From Natronorubrum daqingense (GTDB lineage Archaea; Halobacteriota; Halobacteria; Halobacteriales; Natrialbaceae), in contig NZ_CP019329.1 of the NCBI RefSeq assembly GCF_001971705.1, forward strand, positions 116,836-180,835: a stretch of 64,000 nucleotides of DNA. Direction: 5' to 3'. The first letter of the stretch is position 1; every line of letters starts with the position of its first letter. Shown piece by piece: positions 42,515-51,739 of the stretch. The notes under the pieces were generated by a model. It was not told the origin of the DNA. It searched no databases and saw nothing but the letters and a program-made list of their open reading frames with translations. Both the position numbers and the translations under genes were made by a program.

Positions 42515-42577
42515 CGTCGTGGTCACCTGCAGGCTGTCGCTTTCACGCGCCCGCATGCGTACGAACGAACGGCACCC

Positions 42578-42606
42578 ACTTAATTATTACTATTGAGTGA
42601 GCATAT
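42578..42606 (-). promoter_or_regulatory. Module promoter E
   Basis: Minus strand: ATATGC, six bases, AATAGTAATA (42585-42594), ATTAAGT. An imperfect GAAA hairpin lies at 42529-42554 and GGTGACCAC at 42519-42527. It is divergent from promoter F. Confidence 0.75.
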
Positions 42607-42663
42607 ACTACCATACCACGAACTCGAGAGATTACGGGCTACGTATATGGGCCACATAGGAAA

Positions 42664-42690
42664 ATGCGAATACAATAGTAATATTTATGG
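42664..42690 (+). promoter_or_regulatory. Module promoter F
   Basis: ATGC, six bases, AATAGTAATA (42674-42683), TTTATGG. The perfect hairpin GAGTCGGG-GAAA-CCCGACTC lies at 42714-42733 and GGTGACCAC at 42736-42744, six bases before the ATG at 42750. Confidence 0.8.
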
Positions 42691-42749
42691 TGGTCACACT
42701 CGTGTATTCGAGTGAGTCGGGGAAACCCGACTCGAGGTGACCACGACTA

Positions 42750-43037
42750 ATGGACGCAATACCCGTAGACGGTGAATTGGTGTCGAAAACTAGGGGCACA
42801 GTCGCGAACGCATTGACGGGTGAGCCCGAAGAAACCGAAATCCGAGCGTATCACAACTCGGAGCGATCGGTATTGTTGATTGAACGGCGCAAATCGCACG
42901 CAAATCTCGTCGCGACGTTCGATATTCTCGACGACTCGATAGTGCGCTCTCGCGTTCCGACCCACTGGCACACTGAACTCGTGCTACGGGCGGTTGTCGC
43001 CCTTGGCTTCGAGACCGTCAAAGCCCCAGATCGATAA
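42750..43037 (+). CDS. 95-residue protein of unknown function under promoter F
   Basis: Single-gene unit with the best copy of the module leader. Beta-rich N-terminal half (E-T-E-I-R-A-Y-H-N-S-E-R-S-V-L-L-I-E-R) and helical C-terminus. A strong hairpin terminator follows at once. Confidence 0.65.
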   Translation: MDAIPVDGELVSKTRGTVANALTGEPEETEIRAYHNSERSVLLIERRKSHANLVATFDILDDSIVRSRVPTHWHTELVLRAVVALGFETVKAPDR

Positions 43038-43062
43038 CCGACCGGTGACCGGTCGGTTTTCT
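43037..43062 (+). terminator. Hairpin terminator CCGACCGG-TGA-CCGGTCGG with T-run
   Basis: A perfect 8-base stem is followed by TTTTCTTT directly after the stop of the 95-residue gene. Confidence 0.75.
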
Positions 43063-43233
43063 TTGAAAATGCACACCATCGTGTCTATATGGATGACTCT
43101 CTTCACCCATGTTTTAGATATCAGAATTATACCGATAATATCCGACCGCATATCAATATAAATTGTTTTGACACTCCCCCATTGATTAGACACAAGTTTA
43201 AACAAATTCTCTCCACACCCCTAATATAGGACA

Positions 43234-44097
43234 ATGAAACAAAACTCTATTGGGAAGAGTGAGGAATTAGGGAAAGAAAGTGCAAGGAATAACTATCTCA
43301 AAAAAGTCGAGGAAGCATATAAAAAGTACAAAGAAACAGGAGTAATCGAGTACCCCGAATGGCTATACGGTTCTCCAAAGGGGAATTTGTTCCGAGTTGA
43401 GGTCGAGGACTGTCCTGACTTCGGCGAAACTGCGATGGTGGAGTTTGACTCTGGTCGCACTGCGTTTCTCTCCATCGACATGCAACAGGATTTCTGCGGT
43501 GAGGACGGTTATGTCGATGCAATGGGTTACGATCTTTCACAGACGCAGCGAGCCGTTCAACCGATCTGGAACGTTCTCGAAACAGTTCGACAAACGGATA
43601 TCGATGTAATTCATACGCGAGAGGGTCACAAGCAAGATCTCTCTGATGCTCCTTTCAATAAACTGCTTCGAAGCAAGATGGCTGGAGACGGAGACGGTAT
43701 TGGTGAAACACCAGCCGGTGGGATCGGACCGCTTCTGACGCGTGGACACGAAAACTGGGATATTATCGATAAACTCGCTCCTGAGCCCAGTGAACCTGTT
43801 ATCGATAAACCGACCAAGGGAGCGTTCGCGAACACGAACATTGGGCTGGTGCTTGAACGGCTTGGTACGACCCATCTCGTGATTTCTGGAATCACGACCG
43901 ACGTTTGTGTACATACAATTATGCGGGAAGCAAACGATCGTGGTTACTGGTGTCTACTGTTGAAAGACGCCACAGGCGCGACAGACAACGGAAACCGTGA
44001 GGCTGCAATTAAGCAAATAAAAATGCAGGGCGGTGTCTTCGGCTGGGTGTCGGACTCTGAGCGATTTATCAAGGCTGTTGAAGAAGGTGTCGCATAG
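43234..44097 (+). CDS. biuH: Isochorismatase-family amidohydrolase, probably biuret hydrolase
   Basis: 287 residues. The cysteine-hydrolase triad is visible: Asp in L-S-I-D-M-Q-Q-D-F (about 80), Lys in D-K-P-T-K-G-A-F (about 190), Cys in I-T-T-D-V-C-V-H-T (about 225). The first 65 residues are a charged extension. The next gene, one base-pair step away, encodes an allophanate-hydrolase-type amidase, so the most likely substrate is biuret, giving allophanate and ammonia; a related ureido compound is possible. Base and codon use (AT-richer, fewer CTCGAG words) differ from the neighbours. A TATA-like TTTAAACA lies about 37 bases upstream of the ATG. Confidence 0.75.
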   Translation: MKQNSIGKSEELGKESARNNYLKKVEEAYKKYKETGVIEYPEWLYGSPKGNLFRVEVEDCPDFGETAMVEFDSGRTAFLSIDMQQDFCGEDGYVDAMGYDLSQTQRAVQPIWNVLETVRQTDIDVIHTREGHKQDLSDAPFNKLLRSKMAGDGDGIGETPAGGIGPLLTRGHENWDIIDKLAPEPSEPVIDKPTKGAFANTNIGLVLERLGTTHLVISGITTDVCVHTIMREANDRGYWCLLLKDATGATDNGNREAAIKQIKMQGGVFGWVSDSERFIKAVEEGVA

Positions 44098-45477
44098 ATG
44101 GAGGTGAAAGAACTGCTCAACGCCTACCAGGCTGGTGAACGAACACCTGAAGGGGTTGTCCGAGACGTGTTTGATCGAATTGAAACGGACGGCACGAACG
44201 CGTGGATCGCAACTCGTGATCAAGCCAATGTCTTAGCAGAGGCAACTGAACTCGACGACGCTGACCTCACAGAGAACCCTCTTTACGGGATCCCATTCGC
44301 TGTCAAAGATAATATCGATTACAATGGTCTCCCGACGACTGCCGGCTGTCCGGCTTACGCGTATGAACCTGAGGATCATGCAGCCGTTGTTGATCGACTC
44401 ATCGATGCCGGTGCGATTCTGATCGGGAAGACAAACATGGATCAGTTCGCCACAGGACTTGTCGGAACCAGAAGCCCGTATGGAGAGTGCCGAAACGTAC
44501 ACAACGAAGCGTATATTTCCGGTGGGTCTTCCAGTGGCTCTGCCGTAGCGGTGGCACGAGAGCACGTCGCGTTTGCACTCGGCACCGACACTGCCGGTTC
44601 AGGACGTGTTCCCGCAGCGTTCAATGGACTTGTCGGGTTAAAACCGACACGCGGAGCGCTCAGCACTCGTGGTGTCGTCCCGGCCTGCGCTGACCTGGAT
44701 TGCGTGTCTATCTTCGCCCAGACGACTGACGACGCGCTTCGTGTCGAAGACGTTGCCGCCAGATTTGACCCTGATGATCCGTATTCACGTCGCTTGGCTG
44801 ATGACCTTGAACTATCGAAGACTTGCCTCTCTGATATCACGATCGGTGTTCCAGCCGCGGATGAACTGGAGTTTTTCGGCGACAACGAGGCCGCACAACT
44901 ATTCGATGATACGATCGACGAGATTGCAGCACAATTCGGAGAACCAACGACCGTCGACTTCACGCCCTTCCGGAAGACTGCTGAACTGCTCTACGGTGGT
45001 CCGTGGGTCGCAGACAGGTTATCAGCTGTCGGTGAGTTCATTGAGACTCATCCCGATGAAGTGAACACGACCGTTGCCGACATTATCCGTGGTGGAAAAG
45101 AGTACTCTGCCGTCGACACTTTCGAAGCGTTCGATCAGCTCAAGACGCTTCGACGAGAGGCCGAACAGGTCTTAGCTAAAATCGATGCACTGGTTGTTCC
45201 GACGACAGGGACCACGTACATGATCGAAGCCGTTCAGTCGAATCCGATCGAACTGAATTCGAACCTCGGTTATTATACGAATTTCGTGAATCTCCTTGAT
45301 CTTTCGGCCGTTGCAGTTCCAACTCATTCGTTCGACGCCGGACCATCGTTCGGTGTAACGATCATCGGCGAAGCGTTCGAGGATGCTCGAATCGCATCAA
45401 TTGGTGCAGCAATCGAGAGTGAGGCCACCAGACCAACCCGATCGACAACGAAACCGATCTCATCCTCATCGAACTAA
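44098..45477 (+). CDS. atzF: Allophanate hydrolase (amidase-signature domain only)
   Basis: 459 residues. The Ser-Ser-Lys triad of amidase-signature enzymes is present: Lys in F-A-V-K-D-N-I (about 68), the G-G-S-S-S-G-S loop (about 142-148) and the Ser in D-T-A-G-S-G-R-V-P (about 164-172). L-V-G-T-R-S-P-Y-G and L-S-T-R-G-V-V-P-A-C-A-D-L-D-C-V-S-I-F are hallmarks of allophanate hydrolase. It lacks the C-terminal domain of the bacterial 600-residue form. It would split allophanate to ammonia and carbon dioxide. The ATG follows the previous stop with no gap, so translation is coupled. Confidence 0.82.
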   Translation: MEVKELLNAYQAGERTPEGVVRDVFDRIETDGTNAWIATRDQANVLAEATELDDADLTENPLYGIPFAVKDNIDYNGLPTTAGCPAYAYEPEDHAAVVDRLIDAGAILIGKTNMDQFATGLVGTRSPYGECRNVHNEAYISGGSSSGSAVAVAREHVAFALGTDTAGSGRVPAAFNGLVGLKPTRGALSTRGVVPACADLDCVSIFAQTTDDALRVEDVAARFDPDDPYSRRLADDLELSKTCLSDITIGVPAADELEFFGDNEAAQLFDDTIDEIAAQFGEPTTVDFTPFRKTAELLYGGPWVADRLSAVGEFIETHPDEVNTTVADIIRGGKEYSAVDTFEAFDQLKTLRREAEQVLAKIDALVVPTTGTTYMIEAVQSNPIELNSNLGYYTNFVNLLDLSAVAVPTHSFDAGPSFGVTIIGEAFEDARIASIGAAIESEATRPTRSTTKPISSSSN

Positions 45478-46188
45478 GACAGTCTGTCATTTCCCTGTCG
45501 AAACTCTCTCCTTTAGATATCTAACATCGTGAAACTACTGCTCACTCTACGTTTACACGTACCTTTTTCCGCATCGGGATTCCGCGCTTAATGAGTGTCG
45601 AAAGTTATGGGTATGGACTGAGACAGGCGGGTAATGGGAGGAGACCGGCGGGGTGCACTCGTTTGTCATCTGAGTGAGGAGGAATTGGATCGTCTGCTAA
45701 ACGAAGTAGGATGTCCAGAGATCAGTTTCCCAACCGTGAGTCTGTGCACCCTGTCGAGCAACTCGTTGAGTTGCTCTCTGCCGTGCTCATCAAGTTCTGA
45801 AATAAGTCCTTGACTCCCCTCCTCGTTGGTGATTTTACCCTCAATACCCTCTTCTTCCAGGGTTGAGTTCCATTTCGACACAGCCGATTGGTGTCACGCC
45901 GTGTTCCTCGGTCATCTCTACTTGACCCATCTCTCCCCCTGAAGAGTCCGTGCAGCGGCCAACGCCGCTGTTCTCTCTGTCCACTCGCAACGTGACTGCA
46001 GACAGGGGGTGCTCGCTCTACTGATCAAGCGTACGCCGGCGACGTCGTGCGTGTGTAATCCTGGATATCGAGAATTCCGTGAAATCGTGCTAATGTGTGC
46101 TGTCTACAACATCTAGCGTGCTGTGAGCTAGGTAAATCAAACCGTGTGGTGATTCACCCAGCCGGACCGTTGTAAAGGGGCGTAACCG
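45478..46188. other. 711-base region without a credible gene
   Basis: A 71-codon minus-strand frame at 45666-45881 starts with a charged helix-rich sequence (M-S-K-W-N-S-T-L-E-E-E) but ends in a Ser/Arg run and has no clear promoter, so it may be a fragment of a lost gene. The rest, with C-runs near 45930 and 46000, could be decayed mobile-element DNA. I see no RNA gene. Confidence 0.35.
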
Positions 46189-47559
46189 TCAGTCGTCTGC
46201 CGGCCCGGTCTTGGTGACGCTGTTGTGTGGTTCGAACGTCGAACCCATCTGAGCCCTTCCAAGGACGTTCACGCCGACTTTCACGATAATCGGATAGACA
46301 ACGAGACAGAAGAGTAATCCGGCCAACCCTGGCAGAACCTGTGGGTGATTGACGTAGGCGTAGTAGTTAACGCCGACGGCAGCGGCGAACGAAGCGATTG
46401 CCGCCCAGTTGTAGTTTGAGACGCGGGTTTCAGCGTAGCCGAAGCCACGACGAAGCAGGAAGTAATCAGCGATGATGATACCGCCGATCGGCGGTACGAG
46501 GATACTAATCAGGTTGAGCCAGTTCTCAAGATTGGAGATGACCTCTGTTGTTGCCGTAACCAGTGCTCCGAGAATTCCGAGTACGCCGGCAATGCGCCAT
46601 GAGATAATCGATGAGAGGTTCGTGTAACTCATCGTTGCGTTGTAATGACACGCGTCACAGGTTGACCAGAGGCTCACAACGGCAACTGCGACGACGGGAA
46701 TGGATCCAAGTAGTCCGATCATTCCGAAGTACGGATCTAGACTATTGAGCGCCGCGGCACTGAGCGCACCGAGAACCATCATACTCGTGTTACAGATGAG
46801 GAAAGCGATTATCGTCGCAAGGACAGCTTGCTTCGAATCTTCAGCGAATCGCACGATATCCCCCGTTGCTGTTCCACTCACCGCGAAGGTTCCCCAAGTG
46901 AGACCAACACCGACGAAGAACGGAATCGATTCACCAGGAGCCGGTTGACTAAGAATACTCGTTCCCGCAGGGATCACCTGAACGAATAATATGTATGCGG
47001 CGAACATCAGCATGATCGGAATGACTAACTTCTCAACAACATCCGACATCGCGCCGACGCCAATAAGCGATGGAAGTCCGAAGAGGATCACGACTCCGAT
47101 GACAAGGATATACCAGCTTGGATCCCACGCAGCGCGAACAACGTCAGCCGCTAACCATGCTTGAAAAGCGTACCATCCGTTGACAAGGAGTCCGACTACA
47201 GCGATTGGGAGTAGTGCTCCCTTCTTCCCGAACGCTTCTTTCATTTGAAGTGGAAAATTCAAGCCACCGTCTACCGAAGCGACAGCGATTAACGATGAAT
47301 AAATCGCAAGAAAGACGTTCCCGAGTACGATTGCGTACAACGCCTCAGGCATTCCGAGGCCGAAGTAAATTTGACTCCCGATGAATGCGATCGAAAAAGC
47401 GATAGCGAATCCAATCCAGACGGTCGCTGGTTCCCAGACACCTAGTCGTTCAGAATCTGGCACACGTCGTTCCGCCCACTCGTCTTGATCTGGATCGTGC
47501 TTGAAAAATTCGCGGATTTTGTGCATCATCTCTCCCACAAACCCGTTATAACTTGACAT
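46189..47559 (-). CDS. NCS1-family permease (cytosine/allantoin type)
   Basis: 456 residues from the ATG at 47559, which lies about 23 bases from a TTAAGT TATA box, so leaderless. About 12 transmembrane helices start near residue 43. Family marks include W-I-G-F-A-I-A-F-S-I-A-F, a G-W-Y-A-F-Q segment in helix 3 and S-G-T-A-T-G-D-I-V-R-F in helix 6. NCS1 carriers import nucleobases, hydantoins or ureides with Na+ or H+. Placed next to the biuret/allophanate genes, it may bring in biuret or a precursor. It is transcribed toward them. Its base composition matches the cargo region, not the rest. Confidence 0.82.
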   Translation of the reverse strand: MSSYNGFVGEMMHKIREFFKHDPDQDEWAERRVPDSERLGVWEPATVWIGFAIAFSIAFIGSQIYFGLGMPEALYAIVLGNVFLAIYSSLIAVASVDGGLNFPLQMKEAFGKKGALLPIAVVGLLVNGWYAFQAWLAADVVRAAWDPSWYILVIGVVILFGLPSLIGVGAMSDVVEKLVIPIMLMFAAYILFVQVIPAGTSILSQPAPGESIPFFVGVGLTWGTFAVSGTATGDIVRFAEDSKQAVLATIIAFLICNTSMMVLGALSAAALNSLDPYFGMIGLLGSIPVVAVAVVSLWSTCDACHYNATMSYTNLSSIISWRIAGVLGILGALVTATTEVISNLENWLNLISILVPPIGGIIIADYFLLRRGFGYAETRVSNYNWAAIASFAAAVGVNYYAYVNHPQVLPGLAGLLFCLVVYPIIVKVGVNVLGRAQMGSTFEPHNSVTKTGPADD

Positions 47560-47838
47560 ACTTGGTTGGTATCGCAAATTCACTTAACGCTTGGGCACCA
47601 AATCCTAAGAAAGTTCCCAGGGAGTTAGCACAGTAAGTATGCCTATTAGGATTCAACATTTGAAGAACAATTCGATAAGTAAAGTACGAATTTATACATT
47701 TAGTGATGGAAATAGATAATTGGGATAAGATACGTGGAAACTTTCCAGATAACTCTCAATTGTCGTTGCTAGCTATGGAGGACGAACAAGTCAGATAGGC
47801 ACTCGGGTTTCGCTTGGCGAGATCGTCGACGACGACCG

Positions 47839-48261
47839 TCATCGAACCACCCCAGCGAGCAACAGTGCGTTCCAGGCGGCTGCCCCCATCCAGATCGTCG
47901 CGACGAGCGCTGGATAATACAACCACCAGACGGGTGGCCCACTCAGATACCGACGCTCGAGTCCATAGATAGCGACCGAGGCACCTGCGACGAGGCCGAT
48001 CACGGCGAGTTTGAACGCCGCGGCTGCAGCGATCCCGTGATCGAAGAATAGCATCCGACCGACAGGGTTCGTCTCGTGTGCGCCTATCCCGAGACCGTAG
48101 ACGGTTGTGAACACGTCGGCGAACGCTGCGAGGACCAGGAACGCCCACGCGAGCGTCGCGATAACCGCGCGGGCGACGGCCGTCTCGAGGAGTGGTGTCT
48201 CTCGATCGGTGCCGATCGCCGGCCACGTGAGCCGGGTACGGGACCCGTCCCGGACACTCAT
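47839..48261 (-). CDS. DUF5658-like membrane protein
   Basis: 140 residues with about four transmembrane helices. The signature F-A-D-V-F-T-T-V-Y-G-L-G followed by E-T-N-P-V-G-R is typical of the haloarchaeal DUF5658 family. Function unknown. It is the last gene of the long minus-strand operon; its ATG overlaps the previous stop. Confidence 0.7.
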   Translation of the reverse strand: MSVRDGSRTRLTWPAIGTDRETPLLETAVARAVIATLAWAFLVLAAFADVFTTVYGLGIGAHETNPVGRMLFFDHGIAAAAAFKLAVIGLVAGASVAIYGLERRYLSGPPVWWLYYPALVATIWMGAAAWNALLLAGVVR

Positions 48262-48704
48262 CGAAAATCACCGTCCGGGCCGGCGTTGTAGAGATCCGCA
48301 GCAGTCGTATCTGAGATAATCACGGCCGCGTTTCGCGTGTCCGACCGCGAGAACACGTCCGTCCTGGCCTCTGTCTCTGATTCGTTTCCGCACTCGTTTT
48401 CTCGAGACTCATCCTCGCGCTCGATAGCTTCGTCGGGCTCACCAAGGCCCGGGTTCGATGGGTATCGTAATCGAACGACGTTCGGCCCTGAGTCCGGCAC
48501 GCAGACAGTGTAGTTCGTTCCGTACCCAGCGAGTGGAAGATAGTAACCCGGCGTCTGGTACTGTGAACAGACGTGTCGGGCTGTCTCTGAGACCGTAAGC
48601 ACGCGGCGTTTGTCGCGTGCCGTGACGACGATCTCCTCGCCTTTCTCGAGGCCGATGACGAGCGAACGAAGCGTATCGTCCGGCCGATATCGATCACTGA
48701 CCAT
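48258..48704 (-). CDS. 148-residue protein of unknown function
   Basis: ATG at 48704 behind GGCGGTGATCACG. The N-terminal 80 residues are beta-rich (E-E-I-V-V-T-A-R-D-K-R-R-V-L-T-V); the tail is acidic and probably disordered. Confidence 0.6.
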   Translation of the reverse strand: MVSDRYRPDDTLRSLVIGLEKGEEIVVTARDKRRVLTVSETARHVCSQYQTPGYYLPLAGYGTNYTVCVPDSGPNVVRLRYPSNPGLGEPDEAIEREDESRENECGNESETEARTDVFSRSDTRNAAVIISDTTAADLYNAGPDGDFR

Positions 48705-49041
48705 CGTGATCACCGCCAACTGTGTTGAGTTCGGTGCCAAGTTCGGTAGACGTCCCGTCACGTCGATCGGCGAGGGCGTGCACGTTTTCGTTCGGGTTCA
48801 GGAGTTTGGGCCGACTATTCACATAGTCCGCTTGTCGCAGGTATTTCGTGTGCTGATTGACCGTCCTCCGCGTCAGGTGTGTCTCTGTCGCCAGTTCCTT
48901 CGTCGTGAGTGGGCCCTCTCGATCGAGGACGAGATAGACGAGTTTCGATGCGGGGTACATCTCCTCGAGTGCTGACTGACTACCACGACAATCGGTGGCA
49001 GACTCTCGCTCCTCGACAGCCGGCGTGGCCAGCTTAGACAT
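48694..49041 (-). CDS. Winged-helix regulator
   Basis: 115 residues. The central region (about 28-85) is a clear winged helix (P-A-S-K-L-V-Y-L-V-L-D-R-E-G-P-L-T-T-K-E-L-A, then R-R-T-V-N-Q-H-T-K-Y-L). The type resembles small haloarchaeal MarR/ArsR-like regulators. The gene at 50986 in the same operon has the same domain. Confidence 0.7.
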   Translation of the reverse strand: MSKLATPAVEERESATDCRGSQSALEEMYPASKLVYLVLDREGPLTTKELATETHLTRRTVNQHTKYLRQADYVNSRPKLLNPNENVHALADRRDGTSTELGTELNTVGGDHDGQ

Positions 49042-49423
49042 CGTGACCACCGCCCATCGAACCGAAGTGATCCGAGAGCGAGACTCGCTCACACCGTTGG
49101 AGTTTCACAACCGACTCCTCGAGCCACTCCGCGGGGGTGAGTCTCCCTCGGATGCCAGCGTACGTATGCTGCAGTCGGATGGCACCCGTCGAATCGTCGT
49201 AGAACGGTTCGACGAGAGTTCCATCGTAGAGAACAGCGTCGACGCTCGAGGACGCGAGTGCACGCGCGTTTCGGGTCGCCCCGACGACTCGATAGCAGAC
49301 CACCAATCCTTCGGGAACGTTGTGAGCGACGATCGTCTCGCCGGCAATTTCGTAGGCCCGCCACTCCGGAAGCGTGGACTGCTCGACGTGACGTGTCGCC
49401 CCGTGTGAGTCACTACTCGCCAT
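49034..49423 (-). CDS. 129-residue protein of unknown function
   Basis: ATGA-style overlap on both sides. Beta-rich acidic protein; the last residues G-G-H-D-V are encoded by the ribosome-binding site and start of the next gene. No family recognised. Confidence 0.6.
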   Translation of the reverse strand: MASSDSHGATRHVEQSTLPEWRAYEIAGETIVAHNVPEGLVVCYRVVGATRNARALASSSVDAVLYDGTLVEPFYDDSTGAIRLQHTYAGIRGRLTPAEWLEESVVKLQRCERVSLSDHFGSMGGGHDV

Positions 49424-49919
49424 CGTACGCCCTCCATGCGTCCTGTAGATCGTTCAGCCACTCTCGTTGGTTCGAAGTGAGTCCGTGGCGTTCGACCTCT
49501 TCGGCACCGCGGGTCTCCGGTTGTTCGTAGAGCCACTTCCGCCGGTTGAACCCCAGTAACATCAACGCGAGATTCTGGAGTGGCCCGTCGTACGTCTCCC
49601 GTAATCGGTCGGCGTGTTCGTCCGTGATCTGTCGTGGCGTCGGTTCGCCGTACTCCGAATCGGTCGCCGTAATCGCCCGTTCGGTTTGGGAGAGGGCCTC
49701 TCGCGTCTGTCCCATGAGCTTACAGAGTTCCGACTGCGTGTTTGACAGACTCGAGGACGGGTACTGCGTATCCGTGAGGTTGATCGATTCGTCGACTGCA
49801 CGGCTGGCCGTTGTGTTGACCGCCGCGACTCGGCGCTGGACGCGGGCCGCGGTCTCCTGGGGATCGTCCAGACCGCTCGGGTGGTCGCTCGAGTTCTGGT
49901 CGCGGCCTCGATCGGTCAT
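49413..49919 (-). CDS. 168-residue helical protein of unknown function
   Basis: From the ATG at 49919. Helical and charged (S-L-S-N-T-Q-S-E-L-C-K-L-M-G-Q-T-R-E-A-L), possibly a coiled coil, with a C-terminal Trp-rich helix (Q-R-E-W-L-N-D-L-Q-D-A-W). Confidence 0.6.
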   Translation of the reverse strand: MTDRGRDQNSSDHPSGLDDPQETAARVQRRVAAVNTTASRAVDESINLTDTQYPSSSLSNTQSELCKLMGQTREALSQTERAITATDSEYGEPTPRQITDEHADRLRETYDGPLQNLALMLLGFNRRKWLYEQPETRGAEEVERHGLTSNQREWLNDLQDAWRAYDGE

Positions 49920-50116
49920 TCGGACCACCCCGTCTGGTCGTCCCAATTGTGTGCCCGTTCGCCATGTTCGGCCAGTTGTTCGAATATGTCTCCGAAGCTG
50001 TCGCCTTCGACCGTGTGATCACAGAGGCGGCATTGTGCCGTTCCGCTCGAGGCGACTTCTTCGAGTGTTCCCGCAATTTCGTCTTCCTCTGGGGTCGGCA
50101 CCGAGCGTTCAGACAC
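49916..50116 (-). CDS. 66-residue C2H2-like zinc-finger protein
   Basis: The GTG at 50116 overlaps the previous stop and follows GGTGATC. C-R-L-C and H-G-E-R-A-H give a plausible C2H2 zinc site. Confidence 0.55.
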   Translation of the reverse strand: MSERSVPTPEEDEIAGTLEEVASSGTAQCRLCDHTVEGDSFGDIFEQLAEHGERAHNWDDQTGWSE

Positions 50117-50996
50117 CTCGATCACCGTCCATGTCCGGTGCGTTCTCACCGGCATAAGGTTCGAAAAACCGGCCACTGCGACTGAGAACTTCGCTCGAGA
50201 CCCACGACGAGATGTTCGCCGGAAGCGCCGAGTATAGCCGATCGAGCTGATCTCGGTAGTGGTGGAGCCCCTCGGTGAAAGCGTCCCACTCGTCGGTTCC
50301 GTACTCGTACTCGCTGCGCTCTCGAGCCAGTCGGTCGCGGTTCCGATCAGCCCGCCAGAACTCGAGAATGGTCGGACTCGATTTACCACAGTCGTGACAG
50401 CGCCACGCCGGAAGGTGCGTATCGGGTGGGTGCCCCTCGTAGATCGGCACCGCGCCCGTCATCGGATGGGGGATCAGATCGGTCCCGTCGACGAACGCCT
50501 CGGCAGTCTCGTAACTCGAGTTACTGTCGTCGACTGTCTGTCCACCGTCGGTGAGCGCCGTCTGTTCGTCGCCTTCGTCTCTCGAGGATTCGGGTTCGCT
50601 GTCATCAGACTCGAGCGTGTATGGGTTCGCGACCGTGTGCACGGGTCCGTACTCGCTATCGTACTCGAGGAGCGCCTCGGCAACGTAGCCGGGGATTGCC
50701 TCGTCTTCGCCCCATTCTTCGGCGCGTTTCTGGATTTCTGTCTCTCTGTCGCCGTCGACGTTCGTGTCGCCGCCGATCTCGATTTCAACCAGCCACTCGT
50801 GGCAGACGACCGTCGCGACGCCGTTTTCGACAACGGCCGCCCACTCGTCGACGACCGGGCTGGGCCAGACGAGGAGCAACGGCAATTCGAGTTCCGTCCG
50901 TGGGTGTTGCCAGTGCACTTCGATTTGATCCTGGTCAACCGATTCGAACTGTTCCGAGCCGTCGACCGTCGTAGTGTACCGCTCGTTACGCGACAT
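50109..50996 (-). CDS. 295-residue acidic protein with zinc knuckle
   Basis: ATG at 50996 overlaps the previous stop. The N-terminal half is beta-rich (H-P-R-T-E-L-E-L-P-L-L-L-V-W), the middle is a disordered acidic linker (about 130-180), and C-H-D-C near residue 203 marks a half zinc site. The C-terminus is helical. Unknown. Confidence 0.6.
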   Translation of the reverse strand: MSRNERYTTTVDGSEQFESVDQDQIEVHWQHPRTELELPLLLVWPSPVVDEWAAVVENGVATVVCHEWLVEIEIGGDTNVDGDRETEIQKRAEEWGEDEAIPGYVAEALLEYDSEYGPVHTVANPYTLESDDSEPESSRDEGDEQTALTDGGQTVDDSNSSYETAEAFVDGTDLIPHPMTGAVPIYEGHPPDTHLPAWRCHDCGKSSPTILEFWRADRNRDRLARERSEYEYGTDEWDAFTEGLHHYRDQLDRLYSALPANISSWVSSEVLSRSGRFFEPYAGENAPDMDGDRGV

Positions 50997-51372
50997 GCTC
51001 TGATCCCTCCGTTTTCGGTGCCGTGTCTGATTCGGGGTCCGTGAGGAAGAACAGCGAGCGTCGTGCATCCTCGAGACTCGAGCGGTCGTCGACGACGCCG
51101 GTTTCCTTGAGGTGTTCGGCGATTGCATACCGAATCGTTCGTTTTGGAAGCCGGCTTTCGGCCGCTAGTTGTTGGAGTGACTGCTCGCCTTCGTACTCGA
51201 GGACTTTGTAGACGAGTTTGGCACTCGGTGGGAGATCGTCGAGAACGCGTTCGCGAGCCCGGTCACAGTCGTGATCGGGATTGTGGTTATGGTTGCGATT
51301 GGTCTCTGAATTCGACTTTCGACTCTCCTCGGTAACTCGCGGTGTACCGGGCTTGAACTGGCCTTCAGGCAT
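50986..51372 (-). CDS. Winged-helix regulator
   Basis: 128 residues. The winged helix spans about 45-100 (P-P-S-A-K-L-V-Y-K-V-L-E-Y-E-G, then R-T-I-R-Y-A-I-A-E-H-L-K). It is similar in plan to the gene at 48694, suggesting duplication within the operon. Confidence 0.7.
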   Translation of the reverse strand: MPEGQFKPGTPRVTEESRKSNSETNRNHNHNPDHDCDRARERVLDDLPPSAKLVYKVLEYEGEQSLQQLAAESRLPKRTIRYAIAEHLKETGVVDDRSSLEDARRSLFFLTDPESDTAPKTEGSEHVA

Positions 51373-51739
51373 CGTGACCGGCCTCCGTATCGGCGCTGCC
51401 GTCGAAGTGCCTCGTGTCATCCCAATAGGTGTCGTCACTGGGTGCACTCGGTGCGTCGATCCACTCCGCGACCTCGTGTGCGTCAACGTCGTCCTCAAAG
51501 ATGTCCCGAAGCACCTCGACGTCGTTATGGATGAGGTCGCGTTCCGTCGGGTCGATATCGCCTGCAAATCGTCGCAGGTCTGCTTCCTCGACGGCCTGAT
51601 GGTCTTCCAGGCCGGCTGTGACGGTAATATCGTACTCGACGAGATACGCCAGTGTGACGCGGTACTCGCGGCCAACCAACTGTGCGTTTTGGATCTTGAA
51701 TTCGCGTGGTGTGCTCGAGCCCGTAGTGGCGTCACTCAT
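51365..51739 (-). CDS. 124-residue protein of unknown function
   Basis: ATG at 51739 behind GGAGGACGGTCACG. An N-terminal strand region (R-E-Y-R-V-T-L-A-Y-L-V-E-Y-D-I-T-V) and an acidic C-terminus ending G-H-D-A. Not recognised. Confidence 0.6.
   Translation of the reverse strand: MSDATTGSSTPREFKIQNAQLVGREYRVTLAYLVEYDITVTAGLEDHQAVEEADLRRFAGDIDPTERDLIHNDVEVLRDIFEDDVDAHEVAEWIDAPSAPSDDTYWDDTRHFDGSADTEAGHDA

Noticed and set aside
45666..45881. 71-codon minus-strand frame in the cargo region
   Set aside because: No clear promoter, no recognised domain and a Ser/Arg run at the end; kept only as a possible gene remnant.
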